Positions 15,918 to 25,046 of a DNA stretch of 64,000 nucleotides are shown piece by piece. A program made the position numbers and the translations under genes. Position 1 is the stretch's first letter; every line of letters starts with the position of its first letter. Origin of the DNA: Dokdonella_A sp044227025 (lineage in GTDB: Bacteria > Pseudomonadota > Gammaproteobacteria > Xanthomonadales > Rhodanobacteraceae). The stretch spans positions 682,001 through 746,000 of the forward strand of contig NZ_JBGAFX010000001.1 in assembly GCF_044227025.1 (NCBI RefSeq). The letters are read 5' to 3'. The notes under the pieces are model-generated. The model was given only the letters and a program-made list of their open reading frames with translations, had not been told where the DNA came from and did no database searches.

Positions 15918-16958
15918 ATGTCCGCACGGGTTCCTTCGACCATCGAAAACGCGATGCCGGCGAGTTGGGCGTTGTCGGAACAGTGCGCGACGCCGATGGC
16001 TGTCATCGACCGCGGGCTCGACCTGCGTGCGCTGAGTCCGGCCTTGATCGAGTGGCTGGGCGGAGCGCACGTGCGGCGCGGCGACGCGCTGGCCTTGCTC
16101 GACGCAACGCCACCGTCGTTGTGCGATGCCGCTGCGCGTGCCTTGGCGCAGGAGCGCCGCGTCTGGTTGCGCGAAGCGCGCCTGCACAGTGCGATCGGAG
16201 ACCGTGTCGCCGACCTCGCCTTCACCCCGCTCGAACGTGACAGTCTGCTGCTCGAAGTGATGCCGGCGACGGAGCCGGCTGCAGGTGCGCGGCTGTCGGA
16301 ATCGCTGCGCGGATTCGCCCATGAAGTGCGCGGGCCGCTCGCCGGCATGCGGGGCGCAGCGCAGTTGCTGCAGCGACGCCTCGACGCCCCCGACCTGCGC
16401 GAACTCGCCGGACTGGTCATCGGCGAGGTCGATCGCCTGAGCGGTTTGTCCGAGCGCCTCCTGCATGCAGGCGCCAAGCCGCGCCTCGCCCGCGTGAACG
16501 TGCACGAGATCGTCGAGCGTGTCGCTGCGCTCGCGTCGACCGGCGCGGACGCGCTGGAGGTACGACGCGACTACGACCCGAGCCTGCCGCCGGTGCGCAT
16601 CGACGCCGATCGGGTGCTGCAGGCGTTGTTGAACCTCAGCCGCAACGCGCTTGAAGCCGGCGCGCGCGGACTTGTCCTGCGCACGCGCGTGGAGCATGCG
16701 GCGCGCATCGGCGATCAGGTCGTGCGCCTTGCCGCGCGAATCGAAGTCGTCGACGACGGCCGTGGAGTTCCAGCCTTCCTCGCCGGCACCCTGTACGAGC
16801 CGCTCGTGTCCGGTCGCGCCGACGGCAGCGGCCTCGGCCTCGCGATCGCACGCGAGATCGCGCGCGAGCACGGCGGCGAGCTAAGCCATGTCAGTCGGCC
16901 AGGCGCGACCGTGTTCAGCCTGTTGCTGCCAATCACCGACGACGGCGCGCACGCATGA
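15918..16958 (+). CDS. glnL: Nitrogen sensor histidine kinase NtrB
   Basis: 346 residues. A PAS-like N-terminal region (about 10-115) has no membrane segment, so the kinase is cytoplasmic. The phospho-acceptor His is residue 135 in 'GFAHEVRGPLAGMRGAAQLL', the NtrB-type H box. Then come N box 'LLNLSRNALEAG', G1 'IEVVDDGRGVPAFL' and G2 'GSGLGLAIAREIAREHGGEL'. It phosphorylates NtrC under nitrogen limitation, controlled by PII proteins that are not encoded in this window. Its stop overlaps the next gene start by four bases (ATGA), showing translational coupling with glnG. The start abuts an NtrC site, so no ribosome-binding site is obvious. Confidence 0.92.
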   Translation: MSARVPSTIENAMPASWALSEQCATPMAVIDRGLDLRALSPALIEWLGGAHVRRGDALALLDATPPSLCDAAARALAQERRVWLREARLHSAIGDRVADLAFTPLERDSLLLEVMPATEPAAGARLSESLRGFAHEVRGPLAGMRGAAQLLQRRLDAPDLRELAGLVIGEVDRLSGLSERLLHAGAKPRLARVNVHEIVERVAALASTGADALEVRRDYDPSLPPVRIDADRVLQALLNLSRNALEAGARGLVLRTRVEHAARIGDQVVRLAARIEVVDDGRGVPAFLAGTLYEPLVSGRADGSGLGLAIAREIAREHGGELSHVSRPGATVFSLLLPITDDGAHA

Positions 16959-18352
16959 CCGGCATGCCGCTCGCCTGGATCGTCGACGACGACCGCGCGG
17001 TCCGCCTCGTGCTCGCCGCTGCCCTGCGCGAGGCCGGCTTCGTCGCGCGCGAATTCGCCGATGCCGAAGCGGCGCTCGCCGAACTCGCGCAATCACCGCC
17101 CGCGCTGTTGTTCACCGACGTGCGCATGCCGGGTGCGAGCGGCTTGCGCCTGCTCGAGCGCGTGGTTGCGCAGGTACCACGCCTGCCGGTGATCGTGATG
17201 AGCGCGTTCACCGACGTCGCCACGACCGCTTCGGCTTATCGTCTCGGCGCGTTCGACTACCTGCCCAAGCCGTTCGACCTCGACCAGGCGGTGGCGTCCG
17301 CGCGCCGCGCGCTGGCGCAGCATCCGGTGGTGCCGGCCGTGCCGCTCGCGGACTACGCCGAGCACGATCTGATCGGCCGCAGCCCGGCGATGCGCGAGTT
17401 GTTCCGCGCGATCGGTCGCGTTGCAGCGAGCGGCCTTGGCGCGCTGATCACCGGCGAGACCGGCACCGGCAAGGAACTCGTCGCACGCGCGTTGCATCGC
17501 GAAAGCCCGCGCGCGGCACAGCCTTTCGTCGCGCTGAACACCGCGGCGATCCCGACGGAACTGCTCGAATCGGAGCTGTTCGGCCATGAGGCTGGCGCGT
17601 TTACCGGCGCCGCGCGGCGCCATCCCGGCCGCTTCGAGCAGGCCGAGCGCGGCACGCTGTTCCTGGACGAGATCGGCGACATGCCGCTCGCGTTGCAGAC
17701 GCGCCTGCTGCGCGTACTTGCCGCGGGCGAGTTCTACCGCGTTGGCGGGCGCGAACTGATCCGCGCCGACGTGCGCGTGGTCGCCGCGACCCATCAGGAT
17801 CTGGATGCGAAGGTTGCGCGCGGCGAGTTCCGCGCCGACCTGCTGCACCGGCTCGATGTCGTGCGGCTCGAAGTGCCGCCATTGCGCCGGCGCGCCGAAG
17901 ACGTGCCGCTGCTGGCCGAGCACTTCCTCGCGCGCGCGGTCGCGCTCGCCGGTGGCGAATCGAAATACTTCACGCCCGCCGCGCTGGGCGCGCTGCGCGG
18001 CTACGCGTGGCCCGGCAACGTGCGCCAGCTGGAGAACCTGTGTCGCCGCCTCGCGGTACTCGCGCCGGGGCGCGAGGTCGGGGTGTCCGATCTGCCGTCT
18101 CCGATCCTCGCCGACGTGGCGCCGGTGGACGCGACGGCCTGGCACGATGCCCTGCGCACCTGGGTCGAGCAACGACTTGCGGCCAATGCGACCGACATCC
18201 ATCGCGAGGCGCTCGCGCAGCTCGAGCGGGTCCTGTTCGATGCCGCACTCGCGGCGCATGCCGGCCATCGGCAGAATGCCGCGCGTGCGCTCGGCCTTGG
18301 CCGCAACACGATGACGCGCAAGCTCGGCAGTTCGCGCCGGCCGCGGCGTTGA
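16955..18352 (+). CDS. glnG: Nitrogen response regulator NtrC
   Basis: 465 residues. The receiver domain has acidic residues D11-D13, the phosphorylation site D55 in 'LLFTDVRMPG' and the conserved K in 'YLPKPFDL'. The AAA+ domain has Walker A 'GETGTGKELVAR', the sigma-54 contact loop G-A-F-T-G-A, Walker B 'GTLFLDEIGDMP' and 'AYAWPGNVRQLENL'-type sensor II. A Fis-like helix-turn-helix is at the C-terminus ('HRQNAARALGLGRNTMTRKL'). It activates sigma-54 promoters such as that of glnA here. It is translationally coupled to glnL. The receiver-proximal 'IVDDDRAVR' fits the NtrC subgroup. Confidence 0.95.
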   Translation: MTGMPLAWIVDDDRAVRLVLAAALREAGFVAREFADAEAALAELAQSPPALLFTDVRMPGASGLRLLERVVAQVPRLPVIVMSAFTDVATTASAYRLGAFDYLPKPFDLDQAVASARRALAQHPVVPAVPLADYAEHDLIGRSPAMRELFRAIGRVAASGLGALITGETGTGKELVARALHRESPRAAQPFVALNTAAIPTELLESELFGHEAGAFTGAARRHPGRFEQAERGTLFLDEIGDMPLALQTRLLRVLAAGEFYRVGGRELIRADVRVVAATHQDLDAKVARGEFRADLLHRLDVVRLEVPPLRRRAEDVPLLAEHFLARAVALAGGESKYFTPAALGALRGYAWPGNVRQLENLCRRLAVLAPGREVGVSDLPSPILADVAPVDATAWHDALRTWVEQRLAANATDIHREALAQLERVLFDAALAAHAGHRQNAARALGLGRNTMTRKLGSSRRPRR

Positions 18353-18366
18353 CCGGAGGCGTACCG

Positions 18367-18831
18367 ATGAACGAACCGCTGCGCATTCGTGACGCCGTCG
18401 CCACCGATGTCGCATTCCTCGCCGACTGCAACGCCGCGATGGCGCTGGAGACCGAGCACAAGGAGCTCGGACGCGATGTACTGGAACGCGGCATCGCCGC
18501 CGTGTTCGAACGGCCCGAGCGGGGCTTCTATCTGGTCGCCGAACGCAATGGCGAGCGGCTCGGTTGCCTGCTCGTCACGTTCGAATGGAGCGACTGGCGC
18601 AATGGCAACTGGTGGTGGCTGCAGAGCGTGTACGTGGTGCCGCCTGCGCGTCGCGGGGGGGTCTTCCGCGCCCTCCACGACGAGGTCTGGCGGCGCCTTC
18701 GACTGCGCCCGGATGCGGTCGGGCTGCGCCTCTACGTCGAACGCGACAACCAGCGCGCGCAGGCGACCTATGCCTCGCTCGGCATGGTGGAAACCGCCTA
18801 TCGGCTGTTCGAGGCGGTCGGGCGGGCGTGA
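18367..18831 (+). CDS. GNAT-family N-acetyltransferase
   Basis: 154 residues from the ATG at 18367, with GGAGG eight bases ahead. The GNAT fold is shown by 'LRIRDAVATDVAFLADCN' at the start, the acetyl-CoA-binding motif A region 'LQSVYVVPPARRGGVFRALHDEV' and the C-terminal 'LYVERDNQRAQATYASLGM' (motif B). The substrate cannot be told from sequence. It follows glnG by 14 bp and may be read through from that operon. Confidence 0.85.
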   Translation: MNEPLRIRDAVATDVAFLADCNAAMALETEHKELGRDVLERGIAAVFERPERGFYLVAERNGERLGCLLVTFEWSDWRNGNWWWLQSVYVVPPARRGGVFRALHDEVWRRLRLRPDAVGLRLYVERDNQRAQATYASLGMVETAYRLFEAVGRA

Positions 18832-18902
18832 CCGGGTCCTGAGCCGGGCGCGATCCATGTACCATCGTCGCCCCGCACCGCGTACGAAGCACGACGAACA
18901 CG

Positions 18903-19835
18903 ATGGAAGCGAAGAACTACAAATCATTCTGGGACAACAAGGCGAGCACGAAGATTGGCGCGTTCATCGCGGTCGATGGCAGTGCCAATGAAGACGTCGC
19001 CCGGCTGACCGGCGCGTACACCGCGCGCCAGGTCGATTGCGCGCTCGCGCTGACGGCGAGCGACCGCGTGCTCGAACTCGGTTGCGGCGTCGGTCGCATC
19101 GGCCGCGAACTCGCGCCGAAGGTGGCGCACTGGGAAGGCACGGACATCTCCGCCAACATGCTCGGTGTCGCACGCGAGCGGCTTGCCGACCACTCGAACG
19201 TCGGCTTCACGGAGCTCAAGCGCAGCAGCCTTGATGGCATCGCCACGGACAGTTTCAGCAAGGCCTATTGCGTCGCCGTGTTCATCCACATGGACAAGGA
19301 GGATTTCCTGCTCTATCTGGAGGAACTCGCGCGCGTGCTCGAGCCGGGCGGCCTGCTGTTCTTCGATACCTGGAATCTCGCCCACCCGGTCGGCTGGCGG
19401 CGTTTCGCGATTGAAGTCAGCCAATATCGCGGCGCGGATCCCGGCCAGCGCAAGGACGTCGCCCGCAACCAGTTCGCGACGCCGGAGGAGGTGCGCCTCT
19501 ATCTCGAGCATTGTGGATTCGAACTGCTCGCGATGTATGCCGATTCGCCGTGGGTGCAGAGCGTTGCGATGAAGCGCGGCGGCAGTCGCGATGTCGTGGC
19601 CGAGCGCGCCCGCCTGCAACGCGATGCCGCGCGCATCGCCTACACTCCGTTGTGGACCGAATTGTTCGACATGATGGTCCGCGTGACTGGTGAAGGCCTG
19701 TCACCGCAGGCGGCGCTCGATGCGCTCGGCGACGACACGCGCGGCGAGGAGATCGCGATGTTCCGCGTCTGGTACCGCGAGCTGTGGCGTCACAACGAAC
19801 AGCATTGGGGACCCTTGCCGGCAGGGCTTGCCTGA
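18903..19835 (+). CDS. Class I SAM-dependent methyltransferase
   Basis: 310 residues. The SAM-binding motif I is 'VLELGCGVGRIGREL' (about residues 57-71), followed by 'WEGTDISANMLGVARERL' (motif II acidic residue). Post-I 'AYCVAVFIHMDKEDFLLYLEELARVLEPGGLLFFDTW' matches motifs IV-VI of the Methyltransf_11/25 type. The C-terminal 110 residues carry no recognised domain. The substrate is unknown. The gene stands alone between the acetyltransferase and a thiolase. Confidence 0.85.
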   Translation: MEAKNYKSFWDNKASTKIGAFIAVDGSANEDVARLTGAYTARQVDCALALTASDRVLELGCGVGRIGRELAPKVAHWEGTDISANMLGVARERLADHSNVGFTELKRSSLDGIATDSFSKAYCVAVFIHMDKEDFLLYLEELARVLEPGGLLFFDTWNLAHPVGWRRFAIEVSQYRGADPGQRKDVARNQFATPEEVRLYLEHCGFELLAMYADSPWVQSVAMKRGGSRDVVAERARLQRDAARIAYTPLWTELFDMMVRVTGEGLSPQAALDALGDDTRGEEIAMFRVWYRELWRHNEQHWGPLPAGLA

Positions 19836-19909
19836 GCGTCCAAATGGGCGCACGCCGGCTTACAATCTCCGGCAATCATCGCGAGGCTTCATACACACGA
19901 GGGGCGAAC

Positions 19910-21184
19910 TTGAAACGGGCAGGCATCATCGGCGGCGTGCGCATTCCGTTCTGCCGCAACAACACGGCGTACGCCGAGGTCGGCAACTTCGGGATGGCGG
20001 TCAAGACCCTGGGTTCGCTGGTCGAGCGCTTCGGCCTGCATGGGCAGGAGCTCGGCGAGGTCGCCTTCGGTTCGGTCATCAAGCACGCCTCCGACTGGAA
20101 CCTCGCGCGCGAGGCGGGGTTGTCGTCCGGCCTCGCGCCGACCACGCCCGGCCTGACCACGGCGCGCGCCTGCGGCACCTCGCTCGACAATGCAATCCTG
20201 ATCGCGCAGAAGATCGCGAGTGGACAGATCGAGGCGGGCATCGCCGGCGGCGCCGACACCACCAGCGACGTGCCGATCGTGTATTCGCGTGCGCTGCAGC
20301 AGCGCCTGCTGGCGGTCAACCGGGCGAAGACGCCGCTCGACAAGTTGAAGACCGCGTTCAAGGGCTTCTCGTTCGGTGAACTCAAGCCCTCGTTCCCGGG
20401 CGTGGCCGAGCCGCGCACCGGCAAATCGATGGGTGACCACTGCGAACTGATGGCGCGCGAGTGGCACATCGCGCGCGAAGATCAGGATCGCCTCACGCTG
20501 GCGAGCCACCAGAAGCTCGCCGCTGCCTACGCGCGCGGCTTTTTCAAGGACCTCGTGGTGCCCTTCCGCGGGGTCGAGCGCGACAACATCCTGCGCCCCG
20601 ACACCACGCTCGAAAAACTCGCCGCGCTCAAGCCTGCGTTCGACAAGACCTCGGGGCAGGGCACGCTCACGGCGGGCAATTCGACCGCGTTGTCCGACGG
20701 CAGTGCGGCGGTGCTCATCGCGAGTGACGAATGGGCGGCCGCGCGCGGCCTCAAGGTGCAGGCGTACCTGACCCATGCGCAGGTGGCCGCGGTCGATTTC
20801 GTGCATGGCGAAGGCTTGCTGATGGCGCCGACCATCGCCGTGCCACGCATGCTCGCCACCGCCGGCCTCACCCTGCAGGACTTCGATTACTACGAGATCC
20901 ACGAAGCGTTCGCGGCGCAGGTGCTGTGCACGCTGCGCGCGTGGGAGTCGACCGACTATTGCCGCAATCGCCTCGGCCTCGACAAACCGCTCGGTTCGAT
21001 CGATCCGGCCAGGCTGAACATCAACGGGTCCAGCCTCGCGGCGGGCCATCCGTTCGCGGCGACCGGCGCGCGCATCGTCGCGACGCTGGCGAAGATGCTG
21101 GAGGAAAAAGGCTCGGGTCGCGGCCTGATCTCGATCTGCACCGCCGGCGGCATGGGTGTGACCGCGATCCTCGAACGGCCGTAG
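19910..21184 (+). CDS. Acetyl-CoA C-acyltransferase (thiolase, FadI-like)
   Basis: 424 residues from a TTG at 19910 that follows GAGGGG; upstream frame has no thiolase character. Catalytic Cys 88 lies in 'TARACGTSLDNA', His 380 in 'NINGSSLAAGHPFAATGAR' and the second Cys 410 in 'ICTAGGMGVTA'. Other family blocks are 'GGADTTSDVPIVYSR' and 'YYEIHEAFAAQVL'. The 'GGADTTSD' pattern favours the FadI/trifunctional-beta type, which performs the last step of fatty acid beta-oxidation, over biosynthetic PhaA-type thiolases. No FadJ-like partner is adjacent. Confidence 0.88.
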   Translation: MKRAGIIGGVRIPFCRNNTAYAEVGNFGMAVKTLGSLVERFGLHGQELGEVAFGSVIKHASDWNLAREAGLSSGLAPTTPGLTTARACGTSLDNAILIAQKIASGQIEAGIAGGADTTSDVPIVYSRALQQRLLAVNRAKTPLDKLKTAFKGFSFGELKPSFPGVAEPRTGKSMGDHCELMAREWHIAREDQDRLTLASHQKLAAAYARGFFKDLVVPFRGVERDNILRPDTTLEKLAALKPAFDKTSGQGTLTAGNSTALSDGSAAVLIASDEWAAARGLKVQAYLTHAQVAAVDFVHGEGLLMAPTIAVPRMLATAGLTLQDFDYYEIHEAFAAQVLCTLRAWESTDYCRNRLGLDKPLGSIDPARLNINGSSLAAGHPFAATGARIVATLAKMLEEKGSGRGLISICTAGGMGVTAILERP

Positions 21185-21225
21185 ACTGCGCTGGCAGTCG
21201 CTGCGCGAACATCCCGGGAGAGTCG

Positions 21226-22395
21226 ATGGACAACAGCCCCTATGCACTGGTCTTGACCGGCGACGTGTTGCCGGGGCATGCGGAGGAAACCGTGTGGCCG
21301 GCGCTGGCGCACTTTTTCCGCATGGATATCGACAAGCTGCGCGCACAACTCGTCGCGCGTGCGCCACTGACGATCAAGCAAGGCGACGACCTCGGCAAGC
21401 TGCAGACCCTGCAGGCGGGCATCGCCGCGGTCGGCGCCGAAGCGGAAGTGTGCGCGCCGGATGAGCATCCCAACCTGTTCGTGGTGCTCGAGAACACGCC
21501 GCGCGGGCCGATGCCGCGCGTGTTCGTGGACGACCGCATCGAGCGTGGCCTGTGGTCGGCGCGACTGTCGGTCGCCGAAGTCGGCTCCAACGTCTGGCAT
21601 GCCTACGCCGAAATGAGCATGCCGCCGGTCGCTGCGGTGGCGGCGGAGCCCGCGCCGGCGTTCGATGCGAACGCGATCGCCGCGCGCGACACCGCGCGTT
21701 CCTACAAGCCGACCTCGAAAGCCGACTACGGACACAACCTCGCTGGCGTCGCGACGCCGACCGCCGCTGCACCGCAGCGTCTGCCGGCGGGGGCGGCGAT
21801 CCAGGCCGGGTTCTGGCGCCGCTGCGCGGCGATGCTGATCGACGGTCTCCTGCTCGGCGTGGCGATGGCGGTGGTGCAGGTCGTGGTCGGTGCCGGCGCA
21901 ATCGGTGCGTTCGCATCGTCCGGCGACTCCGGCGCGGGCCTGCTCGCGCTCGCCGGCTCGATGATGCTGCTGTTCGTGATCGCGTTCGTCGGCCAGTGGC
22001 TCTATTTCGCCCTCTTCGAAAGCGGTGCGATGCAGGCCACGCCAGGCAAGCGCGCGCTCGGCCTCAAGGTCGTCGACGACGAGGGCGAGCGCATCGGCTT
22101 CGGCCGCGCCAGCGGGCGCTTCTTCGGCAAGATCGTGTCCGGCGCGGTGCTCTACATCGGTTTCCTGATGGTCGGCTTCAGCGAGCGCAAGCAGGCGCTG
22201 CACGATATGATGGCGAACACCCTGGTCGTGTTCCGCGAAGTGCAGGCGGGCCAGCCGATGCCGACCGTGATGCCGCCGATGCCATGGTATGGCTGGCTGG
22301 TGAACATCCTCTGCCTCGGCCTGCCGCTGGCGGGATTCATCGCCGCGCTCATGTTCAGTGGCCCGTTGCTGTCGTCCCTGACCGGCATGCAATGA
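21226..22395 (+). CDS. RDD-family membrane protein with N-terminal soluble domain
   Basis: 389 residues from the ATG at 21226. Residues 1-120 form a soluble region of unknown type ('YALVLTGDVLPGHAEETVWPAL'). The RDD domain (about 195-345) has the defining 'AGFWRRCAAMLIDGLLLGVAMAVV' and 'MQATPGKRALGLKVVDDEG', ending with 'KQALHDMMANTLVV', with three membrane segments. A final hydrophobic hairpin lies at about 355-389. RDD proteins have been linked to ion transport or membrane organisation; no function can be assigned here. A bidirectional terminator follows directly. Confidence 0.8.
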   Translation: MDNSPYALVLTGDVLPGHAEETVWPALAHFFRMDIDKLRAQLVARAPLTIKQGDDLGKLQTLQAGIAAVGAEAEVCAPDEHPNLFVVLENTPRGPMPRVFVDDRIERGLWSARLSVAEVGSNVWHAYAEMSMPPVAAVAAEPAPAFDANAIAARDTARSYKPTSKADYGHNLAGVATPTAAAPQRLPAGAAIQAGFWRRCAAMLIDGLLLGVAMAVVQVVVGAGAIGAFASSGDSGAGLLALAGSMMLLFVIAFVGQWLYFALFESGAMQATPGKRALGLKVVDDEGERIGFGRASGRFFGKIVSGAVLYIGFLMVGFSERKQALHDMMANTLVVFREVQAGQPMPTVMPPMPWYGWLVNILCLGLPLAGFIAALMFSGPLLSSLTGMQ

Positions 22396-22396
22396 A

Positions 22397-22421
22397 AAAG
22401 GGCCGCCCAGGGCGGCCCTTT
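22397..22421. terminator. Bidirectional Rho-independent terminator
   Basis: AAAGGGCCGCC-CAG-GGCGGCCCTTT is an 11-bp perfect stem with A-tract and T-tract flanks, placed between the convergent RDD gene and the DUF1232 gene. It can stop transcription from both sides. Confidence 0.9.
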
Positions 22422-22442
22422 CGATCGTCGCAGCGGTTTCGC

Positions 22443-23021
22443 TCAGCCGCGGAACGCGAACAGCATCGGCTTCCAGCCGCTGCCGCTCTGGTAGCTCTGG
22501 CCGCGGCGCTTGCGCATGCGGTCGATCAGCTCGAGCCGACGCGCTTCCGCCCATTCGACGCGCTGCGTCTTCAGCGCGGACGGATCGACGCCGTGTGCGG
22601 CCGCTTCGCTCTTGCGATAGGTGACGAAGTCCTCGTAGGCCTCGATCTCGTGCTGCAACTCCTTCACGCACAACTCGATCATGATCGCGTCGTCGAGGAA
22701 GCCGAGCACCGGCACGCTGTCGGGAATGATGTCCTGCGGGTTCGCGAAATAGGTCAGGCACGCGAGCACGCGCTGCTTGTCTTCTTCCGGCAGTGCGAAG
22801 CCGTTGTCGTTGACCATTGCGATCATGCTGTCGAGCTTCTTCAGGCGTTCGGCGATGAACTGCGGCACCGCTACCTTGTGGCCTTCGACGAGCAGCTGCG
22901 AAGCCGCTTCGGCGACCTGCTGCGCGGAAAGATGTTTCGATTCCTCCTGCGCGCGCTTCATCGCGTCGATGAAATGCTGGAGGTCGGCATCGCCGAGCTC
23001 GATGGTGATGGCGAGCGACAT
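22443..23021 (-). CDS. YkvA/DUF1232-domain protein
   Basis: 192 residues from the ATG at 23021. The central part holds the DUF1232 signature 'ACLTYFANPQDIIPDSVPVLGFLDDA' (about residues 88-113). The flanks are helical and charged, without a strong membrane segment. The C-terminus is rich in Arg/Lys ('LIDRMRKRRGQSYQSGSG'). The family is widespread and functionally uncharacterised. Single gene, separated by 186 bp of apparently empty sequence (23022-23207) from the phospholipase D-like gene. Confidence 0.8.
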   Translation of the reverse strand: MSLAITIELGDADLQHFIDAMKRAQEESKHLSAQQVAEAASQLLVEGHKVAVPQFIAERLKKLDSMIAMVNDNGFALPEEDKQRVLACLTYFANPQDIIPDSVPVLGFLDDAIMIELCVKELQHEIEAYEDFVTYRKSEAAAHGVDPSALKTQRVEWAEARRLELIDRMRKRRGQSYQSGSGWKPMLFAFRG

Positions 23022-23207
23022 GTAACGACTCCATGGAGGGCAGGCGGGACAGACTAGCCAGCCGGGCAGGGGGCGTCAATGTGTTGGTCAAGGGTCGAGG
23101 GCTCGAAGCGAGGGCGGGGCGCGGCCGTCTGCATACGCGTTCCGCTGTCCGGCTTCAGGCAGGCGCGAACGATTTGCACCGCTCCTTCTCAGGCTCGGCC
23201 GTCGGCC

Positions 23208-25046
23208 TCAAAGAATCCCCTCCAGCCCGGCGCCAAACGCGGTGACCATGCGCGTGTAGATCAGCTTCAGCGGCAGGTCGACTTCGGGAAAGTCGCCGAC
23301 GTCGACATGGCACTCGTAAAAGCCGGGCGTGCGCGGCGGTGACGGTGCGCAGCCGGGCTTCAGCTCGAAGCTGCTGGCATAGCGGAATGGCCACAGGTCG
23401 AACAATGGCAGCCAGGTCGACAGGTCGGCGACCACGTTGTTGAGGCGCCCGATCAGGCCCGCGCGCTGGCGCTTGGCGATGATCCACGCGTTCTGCGGTT
23501 GCGCGTCGCGTTCGATCGCCGCGCGCACGCGTGCGGCCACTCGCGGGTCGTGGATGATGAAGCCCGATTCGGTGTTGTAGTCGTCCGAACGCGGATCGAA
23601 GTTGTGCGAACCGATCAGCGCGACGCGATCGTCGATCACGATCGACTTCGCGTGCAGGCCGAGGCGCACGCCACCGCGCTTGAGCGGCGCCTGGCCGTAG
23701 CGCTGGTAGCGGCCCGCATTGCCGCCGCCGGGGAGTGTTTCGTAACCAGCAACGAACGCCGGCGCGTCGGCCGGAAATGGCTTGAATTCGTGGATATCGA
23801 ACCCGTAGCGCTTGAGGTAGCGCTTCTTGTACTTGTAGGAGAGCGCATAGACGTAGAACGCATCGGTTGCCGCCAGCGAGTTCGTCGACACCAGCACCTT
23901 TACCGACTGCGGGCGTTGTTGCAGTTCCTGGAACACTTCACGCGCGCGCTTGCTCAGCACGAGATAGGGGGTCTCGAACGCGATGCGCTCCCGCGCGCCG
24001 CGCAGCAGGCCGCTGATGTGCGTGGTCAGTTCGAGCAGGGCCGGGTCGTCCGGCCGCGCGGCCTTGTCCGGCGCGTCGGAGAAGTAGTCGACGCGCGCGA
24101 CGCGCAAGGCGTCGTCGGCGAACTGCTGCTTGATGGTGGCGAAGTCGGTCGCGCGCGCGCGCAACACGTCGATGCGGGTGCGGTCGAGCGTGTCGGGCAG
24201 TTGCAGCGGCAGCGGGTCGCCGGCATCGGCCACGAGGCGCCGATTGACGTCGTTCAGGCGCGTCAGCGGCGCCGCGCGCGGATGCGTCCAGAAACGGTCG
24301 AAGGACGCCTGCATCTCGGCGCCGGCGGCGGGGCCGAGCACCAGCACGTCGCGGTCGCGATAGTTGAATTCCTCGTCCCAGTCGAAATAGCGGTTCTCGT
24401 AGTTGCGCCCGCCAGCGATGCCGATTTCGCCGTCTACCAGCAGCAGCTTGTTGTGCATGCGCTGGTTGAAGCGCGAGAAGCAGCACAGCAGGCTGGCGGC
24501 GAACTCGATCGGCTGGGTGACCGCATCGTCGAAGGTCGGGTTGTACAGGCGGAACTCGAAATTCATGTGCGCGCGCGCGATGCGCGCGAGCCATTCGACA
24601 TCGTCGAGCGAGAACAACTGGTCGGCCAGCACGCGCACGCGCACGCCGCGGCGCGCCGCGGCCGCGAGTTCGTCGAGCACCAGCCAGCCGGCCTCGTCGT
24701 CGGCCCAGATGAAGGTCTGGATGTCGATGCTGTGGCGGGCGGCGCGGATCAGGTGCACGCGCAACAACAGCGAATCCTCGCCGCGTTCGATCACGTTGAC
24801 GTAGTGCGCAGGCGCGTCGGGCCGGCTCTGCGCGCGTGCCTGTGCGGCGAGCGCCATGTACGGCGAGTCGATCGCGCAATGGTCGGCGCGCGCACATTCG
24901 ATATCGTTCGGGCGCGTTTGCGCGACCAGCGCCTCGGCGCGACGCGCGAGCGGGCGGTTGACGCCGCAGCCGGAGAGCAGTGAGGCGCCGAGCGCGATGC
25001 AGGCGAGTCGTCGGGCGATGGCGCCAATGCGGGGCCGATCGCTCAT
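23208..25046 (-). CDS. Lipoprotein of the phospholipase D family (two HKD motifs)
   Basis: 612 residues from the ATG at 25046. A lipoprotein signal ends with the lipobox 'LLSGCG'. Two HKD motifs are intact: 'HNKLLLVDGEIGIAGG' with H198 and 'HAKSIVIDDRVALIGSHN' with H465. The spacing and the 'DIQTFIWADDEAG' start of the first domain fit the cardiolipin-synthase-like/PLD subgroup found in proteobacterial envelopes. It could hydrolyse or transfer phosphatidyl groups in the outer or inner membrane. Its ATG overlaps the stop of the yceI-like gene by four bases, so it is the last gene of a sixA-yceI-pld operon. Confidence 0.88.
   Translation of the reverse strand: MSDRPRIGAIARRLACIALGASLLSGCGVNRPLARRAEALVAQTRPNDIECARADHCAIDSPYMALAAQARAQSRPDAPAHYVNVIERGEDSLLLRVHLIRAARHSIDIQTFIWADDEAGWLVLDELAAAARRGVRVRVLADQLFSLDDVEWLARIARAHMNFEFRLYNPTFDDAVTQPIEFAASLLCCFSRFNQRMHNKLLLVDGEIGIAGGRNYENRYFDWDEEFNYRDRDVLVLGPAAGAEMQASFDRFWTHPRAAPLTRLNDVNRRLVADAGDPLPLQLPDTLDRTRIDVLRARATDFATIKQQFADDALRVARVDYFSDAPDKAARPDDPALLELTTHISGLLRGARERIAFETPYLVLSKRAREVFQELQQRPQSVKVLVSTNSLAATDAFYVYALSYKYKKRYLKRYGFDIHEFKPFPADAPAFVAGYETLPGGGNAGRYQRYGQAPLKRGGVRLGLHAKSIVIDDRVALIGSHNFDPRSDDYNTESGFIIHDPRVAARVRAAIERDAQPQNAWIIAKRQRAGLIGRLNNVVADLSTWLPLFDLWPFRYASSFELKPGCAPSPPRTPGFYECHVDVGDFPEVDLPLKLIYTRMVTAFGAGLEGIL

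Noticed and set aside
23022..23207. Possible small gene between the DUF1232 gene and the phospholipase D gene
   Set aside because: Short plus-strand frames here have no ribosome-binding site or recognisable product; I see only a presumptive promoter region.
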